Shown here one piece after another: positions 53,241-64,000 of a DNA stretch of 64,000 nucleotides (within the stretch, counting starts at the first letter, position 1; each line of letters starts with the position of its first letter). The notes under the pieces are model-generated. The model made no database searches, was not told where the DNA came from, and was given only the letters and a program-made list of their open reading frames with translations. The DNA is from Lunularia cruciata (lineage: Eukaryota > Streptophyta > Marchantiopsida > Lunulariales > Lunulariaceae), in contig OX419755.1 of NCBI GenBank assembly GCA_948567375.1, forward strand, positions 76,282,931 to 76,346,930, given 5' to 3'. The position numbers and the translations under genes were made by a program.

Positions 53241-54401
53241 GAACAATCTTTTGATTTGTTTGAGAGATTGTAAGATAGGAAAATGTTAGTAGTAGACAAG
53301 GTCTGTCTTAGTTAGATATAGGTAGAAGTGAGTTAGATGAGCTTTGGAGTAGAGTGAAGAAGGGAACTCAATGTGAAGGAAGAGAAGTAGGACTGTAAGT
53401 GTCTTCAAGTGAGTTACTTGAGACATTAGGAGAGATCACATTAGCAAAAAAGATGTAGATAGACTACCCATGACCTCAATTTCAATTTAGACTGAACATA
53501 GGATAGAATTAGAAGAAGAGTTAGTAGTTGTGTATACACCCAGAGTAGAGGATACAAAGGAAGTTACATTGGGTGTAGGAGAAGAAGAAGAGGTAGACAT
53601 CTGATTGGAGTCATAACCAATTTGAGATTTGAATAGATATATGAAGAAATGGGTTGCCAATTTGGATTTGGAAATGGTTAGAGAAAAATATTTTAGTTAA
53701 ACATTTATCAAAGTTCTTTGCCTATTTAAAGGAAATATTTGCAATGTTGTTACTATTTAGTATTCATATTTTTGAAGTTGAGTAAAGCAAAGTGTTGTAA
53801 CTTGGTGTTGGTTGTTTTAGCTTAGTTTTGAGTATCAATCCTAAGCATGTCCTTGTGAGTGTGTGGAGAAATTTGAAGTGCAAGTCAATGAGCTTGTTGG
53901 ATGTTGAATTCCATAGTGTTGATTTCACTTTTTGTATTTGATATTGAGTGGATAGCAATCAAAGCAATGCCTTGATAGATCCGTCAGGAATTGTAGTATT
54001 GGTAGTATTCTGCATTGGTGAGTGCAACATTGGGTTGATACAAAGCAACTTTGATCAAGGAAGTTGTGCTTTTAGTGAAGGGGTGGAACACAATACCGAG
54101 GTGAAGTTGTTTTATGGTGAAGTAGCTTTCTTTGGGAGAATTGAATACCCACAATCAAAGTTGAATTGGAAAAAGATTGATGAATTGTGATTATGGGTGT
54201 GATTTTTTTGTGATCAGTCTATGAATCAATACTTGTCATTCTCTTTTGGGCATAGTTTCTATTTGAGAGACTAAAGAAAAACTCAAGAAGAACTAATTGT
54301 GATATTTTACTTTGTATTTGACCATTTTTTAATCTTATCTCTATGGGAACAAACTATTACTTGCTGATTACCGCAAAAGTGATACTTGTTGGGTTGTGTC
54401 T
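53241..54401 (+). mobile_element. Half family-2 LTR, plus orientation, decayed
   Basis: Starts inside the coiled-coil ORF (a decayed counterpart of the VDRKILEVEDN region near 53275) and runs through R/U5 to ACTTGTTGGGTTGTGTC, a worn form of the usual TTGCCGGGTTGTCACA end. The ORF remnant has many stops. It mirrors the minus-oriented half LTR on the other side of the solo LTR 52549-53240. Confidence 0.7.
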
Positions 54402-56076
54402 TGCATATATACATTGCTATCAACATCATACACTTTAGAAGCACAACTTACACATAAGTCATATATAAACTCTAAAATGCCACAATTAATCAATTCAATT
54501 GAGAACATGCGCTCATCCATACATCTGGATCATCCAAGTCCAAAACTACAATAGCATCTTTACAAATGGCTATAGGTAAATCTAGATCTTGTCCATAGAG
54601 TAGAAAGTAAGGAGAGAAGGATGCTAAGGAGGCTTGCCGGCTGAACCAATAGCCCATGGCCAACCAAGGTAACTAAAGATCCCAATCTCCCAAGTGGCCT
54701 CTCTACAAACCATACTTTTGCAATCCTCTCTTCACCTTCTAAACCACTCTCTTTGCTAAGCCATTTGCCTTAGGGTGATCTCATGAGGTAGTATAATGAT
54801 CAATTAAAGCTTTGTCACACAAGACCTAAAACTCTCCCAAGAACTTTGTACTCAGTCAAAAGCTCAATTCGTGCACCAAAATGATTGAGAACCCGATCCA
54901 AGAACAAGTAAGCCGTCACTTCATTGGACTTGTCAAGAAGTGCCATCAACTCAATCCACTCAAAGAAGTGCTCCACTATCACCAAAACATACAAATGATG
55001 TCTCACAGTCAACAAAGTCCAAACTCCAATAGTAAGCCAATCCATGATAGGTAATGGGTGTAACCATGGTGTAGGAGCATTGAATGATGCTCTAACTTGG
55101 TCATAAACCACACATATGGCAACAAACTACTGTCTACATATAGTGCCACCAGTAATGACTTGGGAGTAAGCTATATGTATGTTTTACTCCAAAATGTCCA
55201 AGCTCCTCATGAGCATGACAAACCAATTGTAGTCTTTGAGATGGAAGTGGTACTACTTGCACTCTACCATCCTCCCATACCCAAAGAAAGTATTTGCCTT
55301 CCAATCTGAACTGCCTATCTTGCTGAAGGACATGGTCTCTCTCCTTGGCCCCAACTGTGTCATCCACAACAATAGTGCAAAGATAGTCCACCATTAAGAC
55401 ATCATCATGAATGTCTCACTAAATTGTACCACAAACTCCACTCTTTGGATTTGTGACCTCAATAACTCCTCATGTATGTGCTGAGAGAGGTACCACCAAA
55501 GCCTCAAAACATATATAGAGAAAGGCAAATGCATGCCAACCTAGCACCATCTCCTCATCTGTCTCACCATGCCAATGTGCTCCAGTCTGATCTTGTTGGC
55601 TGGGCCATGGGTTTCTACTCAACCCATTTGTATCATGGTTCACCACTCCAAGTTGATGAATAATCATGAAATCATACTCTTGTAAAATTAGAGCCCATCA
55701 TGCAAGCTTCCTTGAAAGCTTGTCGGACTCCATCATGTCAACTTTAGTGGCTGATGATTGATGATGAGAGTAAAAGGGTTACCAAATAGGTAACATTGGA
55801 AATGTGCTACTACCCAAATTTCTACCAAGCACTATCCCTCATATGCTCCATTGAATTTCTGGAGTGACTAGCATATGCCACCACAAACTCCTTCTCCCCG
55901 TCATCATGTTAGGTAAGCATTGCTCCAAGCCCCACATACTCAATTCAATATGAACTTGAAATGGTTGTCCTTTGATTGGTCTTCTCAAAATAGGAGCAAA
56001 TGTCAACCTCTCCTTGACCTCTACAAAAGCTCTCTCCTACTCATCTCCCCAACACCACTCTTGTGTAAGCTTGGTC
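54402..56076 (-). pseudogene. Decayed Ty3/gypsy pol fragment (RT end, RNase H, integrase)
   Basis: Read on the minus strand from 56076: an RT connection with AFVEVKERLTFAPILRRPIK, a broken RNase H, then WALILQEYDFMIIHQLG and DTNGLSRNPWP (end of RNase H), a zinc-binding integrase motif (HAHEELGHFGVKHTYSLLPS, 55394-55134) and a core fragment (MDWLTIGVWTLLTVRHHLY, 55111-54815) with a lost DQGTEF-type motif. Many stops. It may be pol of family 3, but no overlap proves this. It is cut at 56076 by element D. Confidence 0.6.
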
Positions 56077-56777
56077 TATAACACCCATTTGTGCATGTGT
56101 ATGGTATTATGATGTTTAGCTTGGTATTACAAATATTTGATAGATATTATTTATATAGAGATAAAGGGTGGTTCTACATTAGTCATGATTAAGTCAAAGT
56201 TAGTCATAGCTAAGATAGTGGTGATCTAACTTTAGAGGAAGTGGAAAAGATGAACACCATATTTTGGATTCTTGTGTGTCGACTTGATATTATTCCTAGG
56301 TGTTCCTAGGCTTTGAGGAAAGAGTTGAGAACTCTTGGGCCCGCAAGCCTTTTTGTTTTGAATTCTTCTATAGTCCAAGGATAGCCCATGTGAAGGAATC
56401 ATTTACTTAGTGGTTGGATCAAGATAAGATCACATGCTTAGTGAAATATGCCCATGTAGATGGATATTCCTTTCTACTTTTGACTTGACTTGACTTGACT
56501 TGACTTTTAGCCTAGTAACTTGAGTTACTCTAGTAATTAGTAACTTTGGTATGTAACTATTTCACAAGTATATAAACATGGGGTGAGGAGGTACTCAACA
56601 TCCTTTCATTTGCAACTATCTCTCTCTCAATGAGTTCTCTAGTGAGTAATGTCGTGAGTCGAGTGTTAGCCTTGGATGAGTATGATGGAGTTGGGGTTCT
56701 TTGCCTTCTTAGTCCATGGTGCGCTACCACAATAGCTATTAGAGGTTCATCTTGAGTGAGAGACAAGCCGGCTCACA
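56077..56777 (+). repeat. 5' LTR of element D
   Basis: 701 bp, slightly longer than the usual 692-693, partly from an expanded TGACT run at about 56478-56506. TATA box GTATATAAAC at 56568-56577. Ends GCCGGCTCACA. Confidence 0.9.
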
Positions 56778-56781
56778 TTTT

Positions 56782-56800
56782 TGGTTCCATTACCAAGACC
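56782..56800 (+). other. Primer-binding site of element D
   Basis: TGGTTCCATTACCAAGACC, four bases after the LTR, a worn version of the element B site. Confidence 0.55.
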
Positions 56801-56818
56801 TCTTTAGAAGGCAAGATA

Positions 56819-56983
56819 ATGTTCCACATACAATTCTATATTAGACAAAATGAGGCTATGAGAGCTCAGTTGGAGAGAAATTTAGAGGAGGAGAAGGTTG
56901 AACTTAAGTAAGAGAACTTGGACACATTTGTATACCTTGTAGTTCATTATGATGTCTTTGAAATGATTTTGTATATCTTGTAC
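56819..56983 (+). pseudogene. Leader ORF (ORF0) of element D, truncated
   Basis: MFHIQFYIRQNEAMRAQLER, one stop (TAA), then FVYLVVHYDVFEM and YILY, cut by element C at the last codons. The third copy of this frame in the window. Confidence 0.35.
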
Positions 56984-57619
56984 TGTGAGCTGGCTTGTCT
57001 CTCACTCAAGATGAACCTCTGATGGCTATTATGGTAGAAAACCATGGACTAAGAAAGCAAGAAACCCCAACTCCATCATACTCCTCCAAGGCTAACACTC
57101 CAAGACTCAAGACATTGCTCACTAGAGAACTTAATGAAAGAGAGATACTTGCAAATGAAAAGATGATGAGTACTTCCTCACCCCTTGTTTATATACTTGT
57201 GAAATAGTTATGCACCAAAATTACTAATTACTAGAGTAACTCAAGTAACTAAGCTAAAAGATAAGTAAAGTCAAAAAGTATAAAGGAATATCCATCCATA
57301 TGGGCATATTCCACTAAACATGTGATCTTATCTTGACCCAACCACTAACTCAAGGATTCCTTCACAAGGGCTATCCTTGGACTATAAAAGAATCCAAAAC
57401 AAAAAGGCTTGCGGGCCCAAGAGCTCTCAACTCTTTCCTCAAAGCCAAACACCTAGGAATAATACCAAGTCAACACACTAGAATCCAAGATAATAGTGCT
57501 CATCTTTTCCACTTCCTCTAAATTAAGATCCCTTCTATCATAGCTATGACTAACTTTAGCTAATCATGACTAATGTAGAACCATCCTTTATCTCTATATA
57601 AATAATATCTCTCAAGTAC

Positions 57620-60600
57620 TGTGACAACCCGGCAAATATCACTTTTGCAGTAATTGGGTAAGTAAAGTTCGTTCCCGCAGAGATACAAGTCAGAATTGGT
57701 CAAATACAAAGCAAAGTAACAATTTAGTTCTTCTTGAGTTCTTCTTTAGTCTCTCAGGTAGAAACCACACCCAGAAGAGAGTAACAAGCACTGACTTGCA
57801 GTCTTGTCACGAATTTCACACTCCTTAATCACAACTGCATCAAATCTTTCCAAACAATCTTGATTGTGATGGTTCAGGATCTCTCAAAAACGGCACTTCA
57901 TTGCAAAATGACTTCACCTCAGAATTGTGTTCCACCCCTCCACTGAAGACACAACTTCCTTGATCAAAATTGCTTCACATTAACCTCGCACTGCACTCAC
58001 AAATGCAGAATACTACCAACACTACAATTCCTCTCAGATCTGTCAAGGCATTGCTTTGATTGCACTTCACTCAAGATCAAACACATAGAATGAAGATCAA
58101 GGCTACGGAATCCAACATCCAACAAGCACATTGACTTGCACTTTGAATTTCTCCACACACTCACAAACACAATTACAAAGTTGATACTTGGAATCAAGCT
58201 CAAGCGATGAGCACTGCTTCACAGCACTTTGCTTTTTCTATTCTCAGAAATTATGAGCACTGAACAACATTTCTTTGTGAATGCCACTCTTAAGTAGTGA
58301 AGCAATCGACAGTTCTAACAACTATACCATTCTACAACAACTCTTCTAACCTATAGATCCAAAATGACAATGCACCTCTTCATATGTGCCTCTTCAAATC
58401 TCAAATCTGTTACTACTCCGATCCGATGTCTACTTCTTCCTCGGCTTTCAAACCCAAACCCGAAGTAACTTTACTTCCTACTACTCTTTCCTTGGGTCTT
58501 GTATCTTCTTCTTCTTCTACCAGATCCAATAATTCTCTTTCCTGATCTAAAATTCCACTAGTGGGTAATCTATCTAACTCTTCATCTCTCAACCTACTCT
58601 TCTCTAATGTCTCCACTCGTAACTCCAAAGACATTTGTAGTCCTATGTTATCTACTTTGGGTTTTGCCCGAACATTTTTCCGAAGCTTTTCTATCTCTAT
58701 TTTCACTAAATCTAATCTAATCACAATGTTATCTTCTACCTCTAAGATCTTTCTATCTACATGAGTTCTGAGACTAATTAACAAGGCATTCATATCTGTA
58801 TCCTTTGATTGTCTTTGCCTTGTCTCTTGCACCAACAACTTCAACTTGTGCAGCCTCGTCTCTTCAATCCGAATGCTGGCCTTTGTACTTAACATTGCAT
58901 TCATTTGGAGGACTATCTCCTTCAATGGCTCCAATCTTGTCTTTCTCTCATGTTCACAATTTGCGAGCCAATCCTCTCGGTACATCGCCAACTCCGTCTC
59001 AAACTCGGCTTTCACCAACTCCTTCTCCTCTTGATTACAAAGTAACTCTCGTTGCCAGAGTCGCTTCTTCTCCTCAACACTCTCCATCACCCTATCAAGC
59101 TCCTGATCCTTTGCAGCTACTCTTGCCATAGCATGGATTACCTCTACTCTTGAATCAGCAAACTACTACTTCAAGATCTCATACTCAGCTACTTGTCTCT
59201 CCCTTGCTATGTCACTCTTCTTCACAAGATCCTCTCGATAACTAACTTCTCTCTTCAGGTCTTCAATTACCTGACTTCTCACCATTGCCTCTGCTCATAG
59301 CACTTCCCTTTCCTCCTCACCTCGGGTATACTCTTCTTCAACTCCAAGTTTTCTTCTTCTAATCAAGTCAATACCTGCAATACAATCTTTACCTCCGGAC
59401 AAGTTGACTGCATCTCCTTCTTCTTGTACTCCAGCTTTATCAGTAGAGGACAAACCACATCCCGTAGGTACTCCACTCCATCACTCGGGGTTACTTCTTC
59501 TTGCGTAGCCACTTCTCTTTGTACTTCGTGTTCATCCGATACTCGCCTTCTTCTTTGCAATCTTTGTATCAGAATCAATGCCTCACTTCTTGAGCTTTCA
59601 CTTACTTCTTCTTTTGCCTTACTCGGCCCTACTTCACACTTTGCCTTAAGTCTTGAGCAAACTCCTCTCTGCGCTACGATCTTCTTCTCTTCAGGCACAA
59701 TTACTTCATCTTCCAATTGTGTATTATCTTTGGCTTCAATTTCTGCTTGCACTTCTTCTTCTTTGTATTCGGGGTACTCACTGCGACCTCCACGTTCTTT
59801 CCTATCTTTGTGTAGTAGTTTTTGGTGCTCCTGATTTGCAAGATGTATTGCTGTTCCTCGACGTCAACTTCCTTTCACAAATTAGGATGGAAGTGCAACA
59901 CCATCCAAGTCCGCTCCGCCGAGTTCAAAAAATTGAGCCTGAGGTAGAAATGTGCTGCAAACGGCACGATGTAGTGTGGAGGCGACTAATCCCGCAAATT
60001 CCACACCATCTGCCTTGTTCTCACGTGGAAACACCTTGCCTTATTGATCGGTTCTCCTACAAATAGCTTGTGAAAGAACACCGCTTGATGTTTCATCACA
60101 TAAGTGGTTCTCTCCGGCTTCAGGATGGCCATCAGTGCACTCACGATTCCTCTCTTCACCGGGTCTTTGTAGCTCTCAACCTTGTACCCATTCTTTGTCC
60201 GCTTTGACAAGAAGGCATCTCTCACCTCTTGGGTCTCTTGAGCTATCTCTCTCTTTCCCAAGAACATGGCCCCTTGCTCCAAGCCTGCTTCCTTCCCGAG
60301 TACAAGTCTCCAATCCAACTCTGTCCAGCAAGCCGGATTTCCTCTCTTCCCTTCTTCCTCGGGTCCATCAAGACACTTGCACTCGATGATTTCTTTCATG
60401 AAACCTAGAAAGCTCACATTCCAGTTCCATGCCAAAAATGTGATCCAAAGTCGGCTCAAGACTTTGATTCTAGCTATTACATCTAACCTCTGAATTGCAT
60501 GATTTCTCACTGCAAATTCAAAGTTCTTCTGTCCTCCTCCTATCTCTTTTGCCTTCTCACTATCTCTCGATTTCACTCTCACAACTTCTCCTTTACGCAC

Positions 60601-61095
60601 TACCACGATTCCAACTCTATTTCTCTTCCCACAATCACCTGCAAGATGACTTCTCAACGGCAAAGGAAAATTACTCGACATTTTGTCATTGCAAGTTTGA
60701 TTTTTATAGAGTTGCGCTTCTTTGTCTTTTGTCACTTCAAGTTTCTACCGAGAAATCACACCTCTTGTATGCACCTGTCACTGTCAATCAACCTTTGTGC
60801 GTATGGGCCACCGGTTTTTGAACGGTCCTTTCTTGAATTTCTTGCCCCGACAAAAGGTTGTTAGACTATCTTTGCGTCGAGTTGAGCTCACCCCAATATG
60901 AAGACAATTTACTTTAGGTTGTATGCTGATAGGTCATTTCCGAGTACTTTGCCTTATGACCTGAAGTCACTTTACTTCAGGTTTCATCCCAAAGACTCTT
61001 TTCTTTGCCTTCTTCGGCCATACATGCGCAATCCGACTTCTCTCTACACTTCTTCTCCTTTATTTTGAAAAAAAACAAAAAATGTGGGCACCACA
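57620..61095 (-). mobile_element. Family-2 giant solo LTR (3.48 kb) in element C's LTR
   Basis: TGTGACAACCCGGC at 57620 to TGTGGGCACCACA at 61095, flanked by AGTAC (57615-57619 and 61096-61100). The intact family-1 LTRs show the same site unbroken (CAAGTACTTGAAATACC). It is shorter than the others, mainly in the linker region of the ORF. TATA-like block near 58288-58296. Confidence 0.93.
58413..60735 (-). pseudogene. U3-encoded coiled-coil ORF (LTR 57620-61095)
   Basis: The N-terminal 249 codons (60735-59986) are open and contain MSSNFPLPLRSHLAGD, EIGGGQKNFEFAVRNHAIQR, FLAWNWNVSFLGF, VESYKDPVKRGIVSALMAI and VMKHQAVFFHKLFVGEPIN. The middle is shortened and frame-shifted (59752-59363). The C-terminal 238 codons (59129-58413) are open: RVAAKDQELDRVMES, LKEIVLQMNAMLSTKAS, LRTHVDRKILEVEDNIVI, ending EEEVDIGSE. 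Confidence 0.75.
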
Positions 61096-61181
61096 AGTAC
61101 TTCTAATACCAAGTTGAATATCACAATACCACACACATGTGTAAATAGGTGTTACATTTACACCCGGACTAAGTTTTCACT

Positions 61182-61666
61182 TTGTACTCAAAGGGAAGGT
61201 CTCTCTACCTTCTATGATACATCTTCAACTTATCATGGTTAATCCTATCAAAGTGTCTTCCTCCCAACTCCTTGAGATCATAGGTGTAATTGCCCCAAAC
61301 CTTCTTCACTATGAAAGGTCCAAAGTACTTAGGCAAAAACTTCTTTTGCACTCCCTTGAATCAAATAAAATCAAGCAACATTACCCAATCACCTTCTTTG
61401 AAAGGCTCCACCTTCTTCTTGCCTTGCCTCTTGTCATAGCTCTCCTTTTGTTTCCTTTGGTCTTGCTTCACTTGAACCATAGCAACTGTTCTTACCTCTT
61501 CCAATTCCATGAGTTGTTCCTTGGTTGACTTCTCTGCATCACCTCCTTGTGCTTTCTTCAATCTCATATGAATGATTTGGAAGGTAGGAAGATCAAAGTG
61601 AATAGGTAAGATAGACTCAATACCATATACCAATTGAAATGGAGAATACACGGTGGAATTTTTCAT
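61182..61666 (-). pseudogene. Integrase C-terminal part of element C
   Basis: VYSPFQLVYGIESILPIHF, KVEPFKEGDWVMLLD, then in shifted frame a tail equivalent to FGPFIVEKV...KMYHRR. Immediately upstream (61663-61680) the sequence joins the region before the zinc finger, so the catalytic core is missing. Confidence 0.75.
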
Positions 61667-62136
61667 GGTTGTCCCATTGCTATTTGAAGTAGACCATCTG
61701 CTCCTTGGTGTGAAAGAATATCCTCTACCATTGTGTAAGGTCTAGATCTTGCTACAAGGGCTTTCTTCTCCCTAGCATGCATCCCTTTTGGATAGTTACC
61801 TCTTGTCACAAAATCCACAATCTCCTTGTACTCCATTGGAACCTCTTGAGTGACTGAGATTATCATGAGCTCCTCATCCGGGAAGGAATCATCCACTGGC
61901 TCATCTCCATCATGATCATAGGCTCTAGATAACAAATCAGCATCTGCATGTTTCTTTCTTGACCTATCCTCAATGGTGTAGTCATACTCAAACAAGAGTA
62001 TCATCCACCTTGCTAGTCTCCCTTCAACATTAGGCATGTTGAAGATGTACTTCAAAGCCTTGTGATCCCTGACAATGGTGGCTTTCCCTCTGATCAAGTA
62101 GTGTCTAAACTTCTTGAGACCAAAGATCACTGCCAA
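61663..62136 (-). pseudogene. RNase H end joined to a truncated integrase (element C)
   Basis: MAVIFGLKKFRHYLIRGKAT, IVRDHKALKYIF (the catalytic Asp neighbourhood changed from TDH to RDH, Asp kept), LARWMILLFEYDYTIEDRSR, then the linker to ADGLLQIAMGQP, where the deletion begins. In element B about 645 bp lie between the two joined points. Confidence 0.78.
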
Positions 62137-63003
62137 CCCTTCTCTCTCTATGATAGAGTAGTTCTTTTCTACTAAAACAATCTACCTACTAGCATAAGCT
62201 CTTGGATGATCATGCCCATCTTGGTCTAATTGACTAATAGTGCATCCTATAGCTACATTGGAAGCATCAGTGTAGAGGATGAAAGGCTTACTCCAATCAG
62301 GTTTAGCAAGAATTGGAGCTACAACAAGGGATTGCTTGAGCTACTCAAAAGCTTTGAAAGCCTCCTTGTTGTCTAAAATCACCATGTTATCTACACCCTT
62401 CTTCATGTAGATGGTCAATGCATAAGCCTTGTTAGAAAATGAGAAGATGAACCTCCTATAGTACTCAAGAATTGGCGTAACTTTGTCAAGCTTGAAGGGA
62501 ATGGAAGGTTTGAGATTTTCCTCACCTTCTCAAGATCAATTGCTATTCCATCCTTGGAGATGATGTGCCCCAAAAGTAGACCTTCTTCACATCCAAAAAT
62601 GGACTTTTCTAGGTTGAGTGATGCATTTGCCTCATCCAAGCATTGCAAGATCTTGATTAGGTGCTCAAAGTGCTCTTCCTTGCTCCCATAGACAAAAAAG
62701 TCATCAATGAAGTCTCACAAATTTCCCAATGAAAGATTCAAATACCTTGTTCATGAACCATTGAAATGTGGCTAGAGTATTGCAAAGCCCAAAAGGCATG
62801 ACCTTGAAAGCGTAAGTTCCCCAAGGTGTGGTGAATATGGTGAGTTGTTGATGCTCTGGTGCAATCTTGATTTGGCTATATCCACTATAACCATCTCCAA
62901 AACTATACATCTCATGACCTGCAACCTCCTCCAAGATCTTATCAATGGATGGCAATGGGTAGTAGTCCTTCTTGGTAATAACATTGAGCTTCTTGTAATC
63001 CAC
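62137..63003 (-). pseudogene. Reverse transcriptase of element C
   Basis: The main palm frame (63003-62704) has DYKKLNVITKKDYYPLPSID, QIKIAPEHQQLTIFTTPWG and PFGLCNTLATFQWFMN. A 2-bp deletion close to the FIDDF motif (about 62712) shifts the frame. 62648-62415 carries LEKSIFGCEEGLLLGHIISK, then a 10-bp deletion. RNase H begins near 62290 with stops. Confidence 0.8.
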
Positions 63004-63009
63004 ACATAC

Positions 63010-63822
63010 TCAAAGCTTTCCATTTTTTTTCTTCACAATCACAATTAGAAACACCCATTCTGAATTCTCCACCTCAAAGATAAATCCAACTTCCTTGAGC
63101 TTATCGATCTCCTCCTTCACAACCAAAGATATTGGTGGGCTAATGCGACGATGCTTTTGGCAGATTGGTCTTGCATGTGACTCCACCTCTATCTTGTGCT
63201 CCTCCAAGGTGACTTCCTTCAAATCCTTGTAACTAAAAGCAAACACATGGATGAACTTGTGGAAAATCTCCTCAAATCTCACCTTCTCCTCCTTGGTAAC
63301 ATTTGGGCCATACTTGAGGGTAGCTAACCTTCTCTCTACCTCCTCAAGTGTCAATGGTGATTTGTCTGGGTCCTTCAAAACCTCTGGCTTAGGTGCAAAA
63401 TCCATAGCACACAAAGGATAGACATCTGAATCAGATTTAGATTCATCCTCCTCCGTGGAAGTCTCCTCCTCCATGCTTGTGTCCACACCTGAAGCTCCTT
63501 CTTCAGAATCTGATTCCCAATAATCAGAAGATGGTGTATCTGAATGTGAAGTGTTGGTGGTGTTAGTCACAAGAATTGTGACTCTATGGTTTGAGGGCCC
63601 AATCCTCAAGTACCCTTTGTGCCATCGATCAGTTGTGCGTGCTGCTCTCAACCATGGCCTCCCAAGAAGTAAGTCATAGCTTGAATCCTTCAGGACTTGG
63701 AAAGTCATGAGATTTTGAACTCCCATAACTGAAACTACCACTTTATCCATCACCCCTATTGGTCGAACTTGTTGCTTGTTTGCCATGCTCACCACAAATG
63801 TTGAAGGTCTTGAGGGTATCAT
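63010..63822 (-). pseudogene. Protease C-terminal half, linker and RT start of element C
   Basis: 270 open codons: MIPSRPSTFVVSMANKQQVR, LLLGRPWLRAARTTDRWH, an acidic linker (EEETSTEEDESKSDSDVYPL) and RT N-terminus EEHKIEVESHARPICQKHRR. Upstream, at about 63823-63825, is the TAG (MKK-stop-GMIPS) also found in element B. Here the Trp codon of DYWESDSEE is intact, unlike element B. Confidence 0.82.
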
Positions 63823-64000
63823 ACCCTACTTCTTCATCAACCTTTCTGACATGGCATTCATTGCTGATCCTCCATCAACCAATGCATCCTTGATGTTGTG
63901 ACCATTCACTCTCACATCAATCTTGGAGGCATATTCACAAGCTACCCATGGTGCTGGCTTGGCATCCACCACTCCCATTGATACTAGAACTTCTGCCTTC
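63823..64000 (-). pseudogene. Protease active-site part of element C (window edge)
   Basis: Reads a worn version of ALVDGGSAMNAMSERLMKK with its Asp kept, preceded by the gag tail EYASKIDVRVNGHNIKD; it runs off the window. In frame with the following segment apart from the TAG. Confidence 0.7.

Larger units (their letters stand above)
56077..56983 (+). mobile_element. Element D: family-1 element, 5' end only
   Basis: 5' LTR 56077-56777, primer site 56782-56800 and leader up to 56983, where element C (minus) is inserted. The LTR's first bases are TATAACACCC (TG changed to TA). The rest of element D, if present, lies beyond the window on the far side of element C. Confidence 0.85.
56984..61156 (-). 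repeat. 3' LTR of element C, split by a family-2 solo LTR
   Basis: Parts 56984-57619 (636 bp) and 61101-61156 (56 bp) total 692 bp, exactly the family norm. The adjoining 61157-61175 is the complement of AGTCCGGGTGTAAA, the polypurine-like tract. Confidence 0.92.
56984..64000 (-). mobile_element. Element C: family-1 element, minus strand, runs off the window
   Basis: 3' LTR 56984-61156 (split), then pol in reverse order: integrase tail, RNase H/integrase joint, RT, protease, with gag beyond 64000. Inserted after GTAC (56980-56983) in element D's leader. Integrase has a large internal deletion at about 61665, and RT has a 2-bp deletion near 62712 and a 10-bp deletion near 62468. It shares with element B a TAG in the protease. 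A non-autonomous copy. Confidence 0.9.

Noticed and set aside
57620-61095. DNA transposon with TGTG.../...CACA terminal inverted repeats and 5-bp duplications
   Set aside because: The ends match only in TGTG and a nearby CCC. The same sequence forms both LTRs of element E, next to a primer site and a polypurine tract.

Overview
The window looks like repeat-rich plant nuclear DNA. It is built almost entirely of nested LTR retrotransposons of the Ty3/gypsy type (order PR-RT-RNase H-INT), and I see no convincing host gene, rRNA, canonical tRNA gene or CRISPR. A plant is suggested by a tRNA-Asp-type primer site next to a giant LTR, OTA-like (Athila/Tat-like) non-chromodomain pol proteins, and decay patterns that fit plant DNA methylation. 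The species cannot be told from the sequence. Family names below are local labels.

FAMILY 1: LTRs of 692-693 bp (TGTAACACCC...GGCTCACA), apparent 4-bp target duplications, and a leader with small ORFs plus a zinc-finger ORF1 before gag-pol. Copies: element A (- strand, 2026-19224), element B (+, 26779-34607, the most complete), a solo LTR (52549-53240), element D (+, from 56077) and element C (-, from 56984 past the window end).

FAMILY 2: giant LTRs of about 3.5-3.8 kb with 5-bp target duplications. One complete element, E (-, 36846-51693), has gag-pol, a tRNA-Asp primer site and two 3.7-kb LTRs. Other copies are solo LTRs (2122-5907; 10269-15866; 11803-13696, a short form; 24416-36032; 57620-61095) or half LTRs (36608-52548 and 53241-54401). 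Each full LTR carries, upstream of its own TATA-like box (so in U3), a long ORF remnant of about 850 codons. It encodes a conserved globular N-terminal block followed by a long coiled coil. This is the most unusual thing in the window: an accessory gene housed inside the LTR rather than between pol and the LTR.

FAMILY 3: a much older, badly decayed background element. Its parts are a putative LTR end with tandem repeats (1-2025 plus 19225-20144), a Met-type primer site, gag and protease-like remnants (22461-24415 and 36033-36607), and possibly a minus-strand RT/RNase H/integrase remnant (54402-56076).

NESTING. Left stack: family 3 <- A <- two family-2 solo LTRs, one of which holds a further short solo LTR. 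Middle: family 3 <- family-2 solo LTR <- B; then family 3 <- family-2 half LTR <- E <- an unrelated 1.1-kb solo LTR. Right: pol remnant <- D <- C <- family-2 solo LTR. Most boundaries are fixed by target-site duplications, and several by an uninterrupted paralogous empty site elsewhere in the window. All coding regions are broken by stops, frameshifts or insertions, so every gene here is best read as a pseudogene, although element B's RT-RNase H-INT frame is open for 832 codons.
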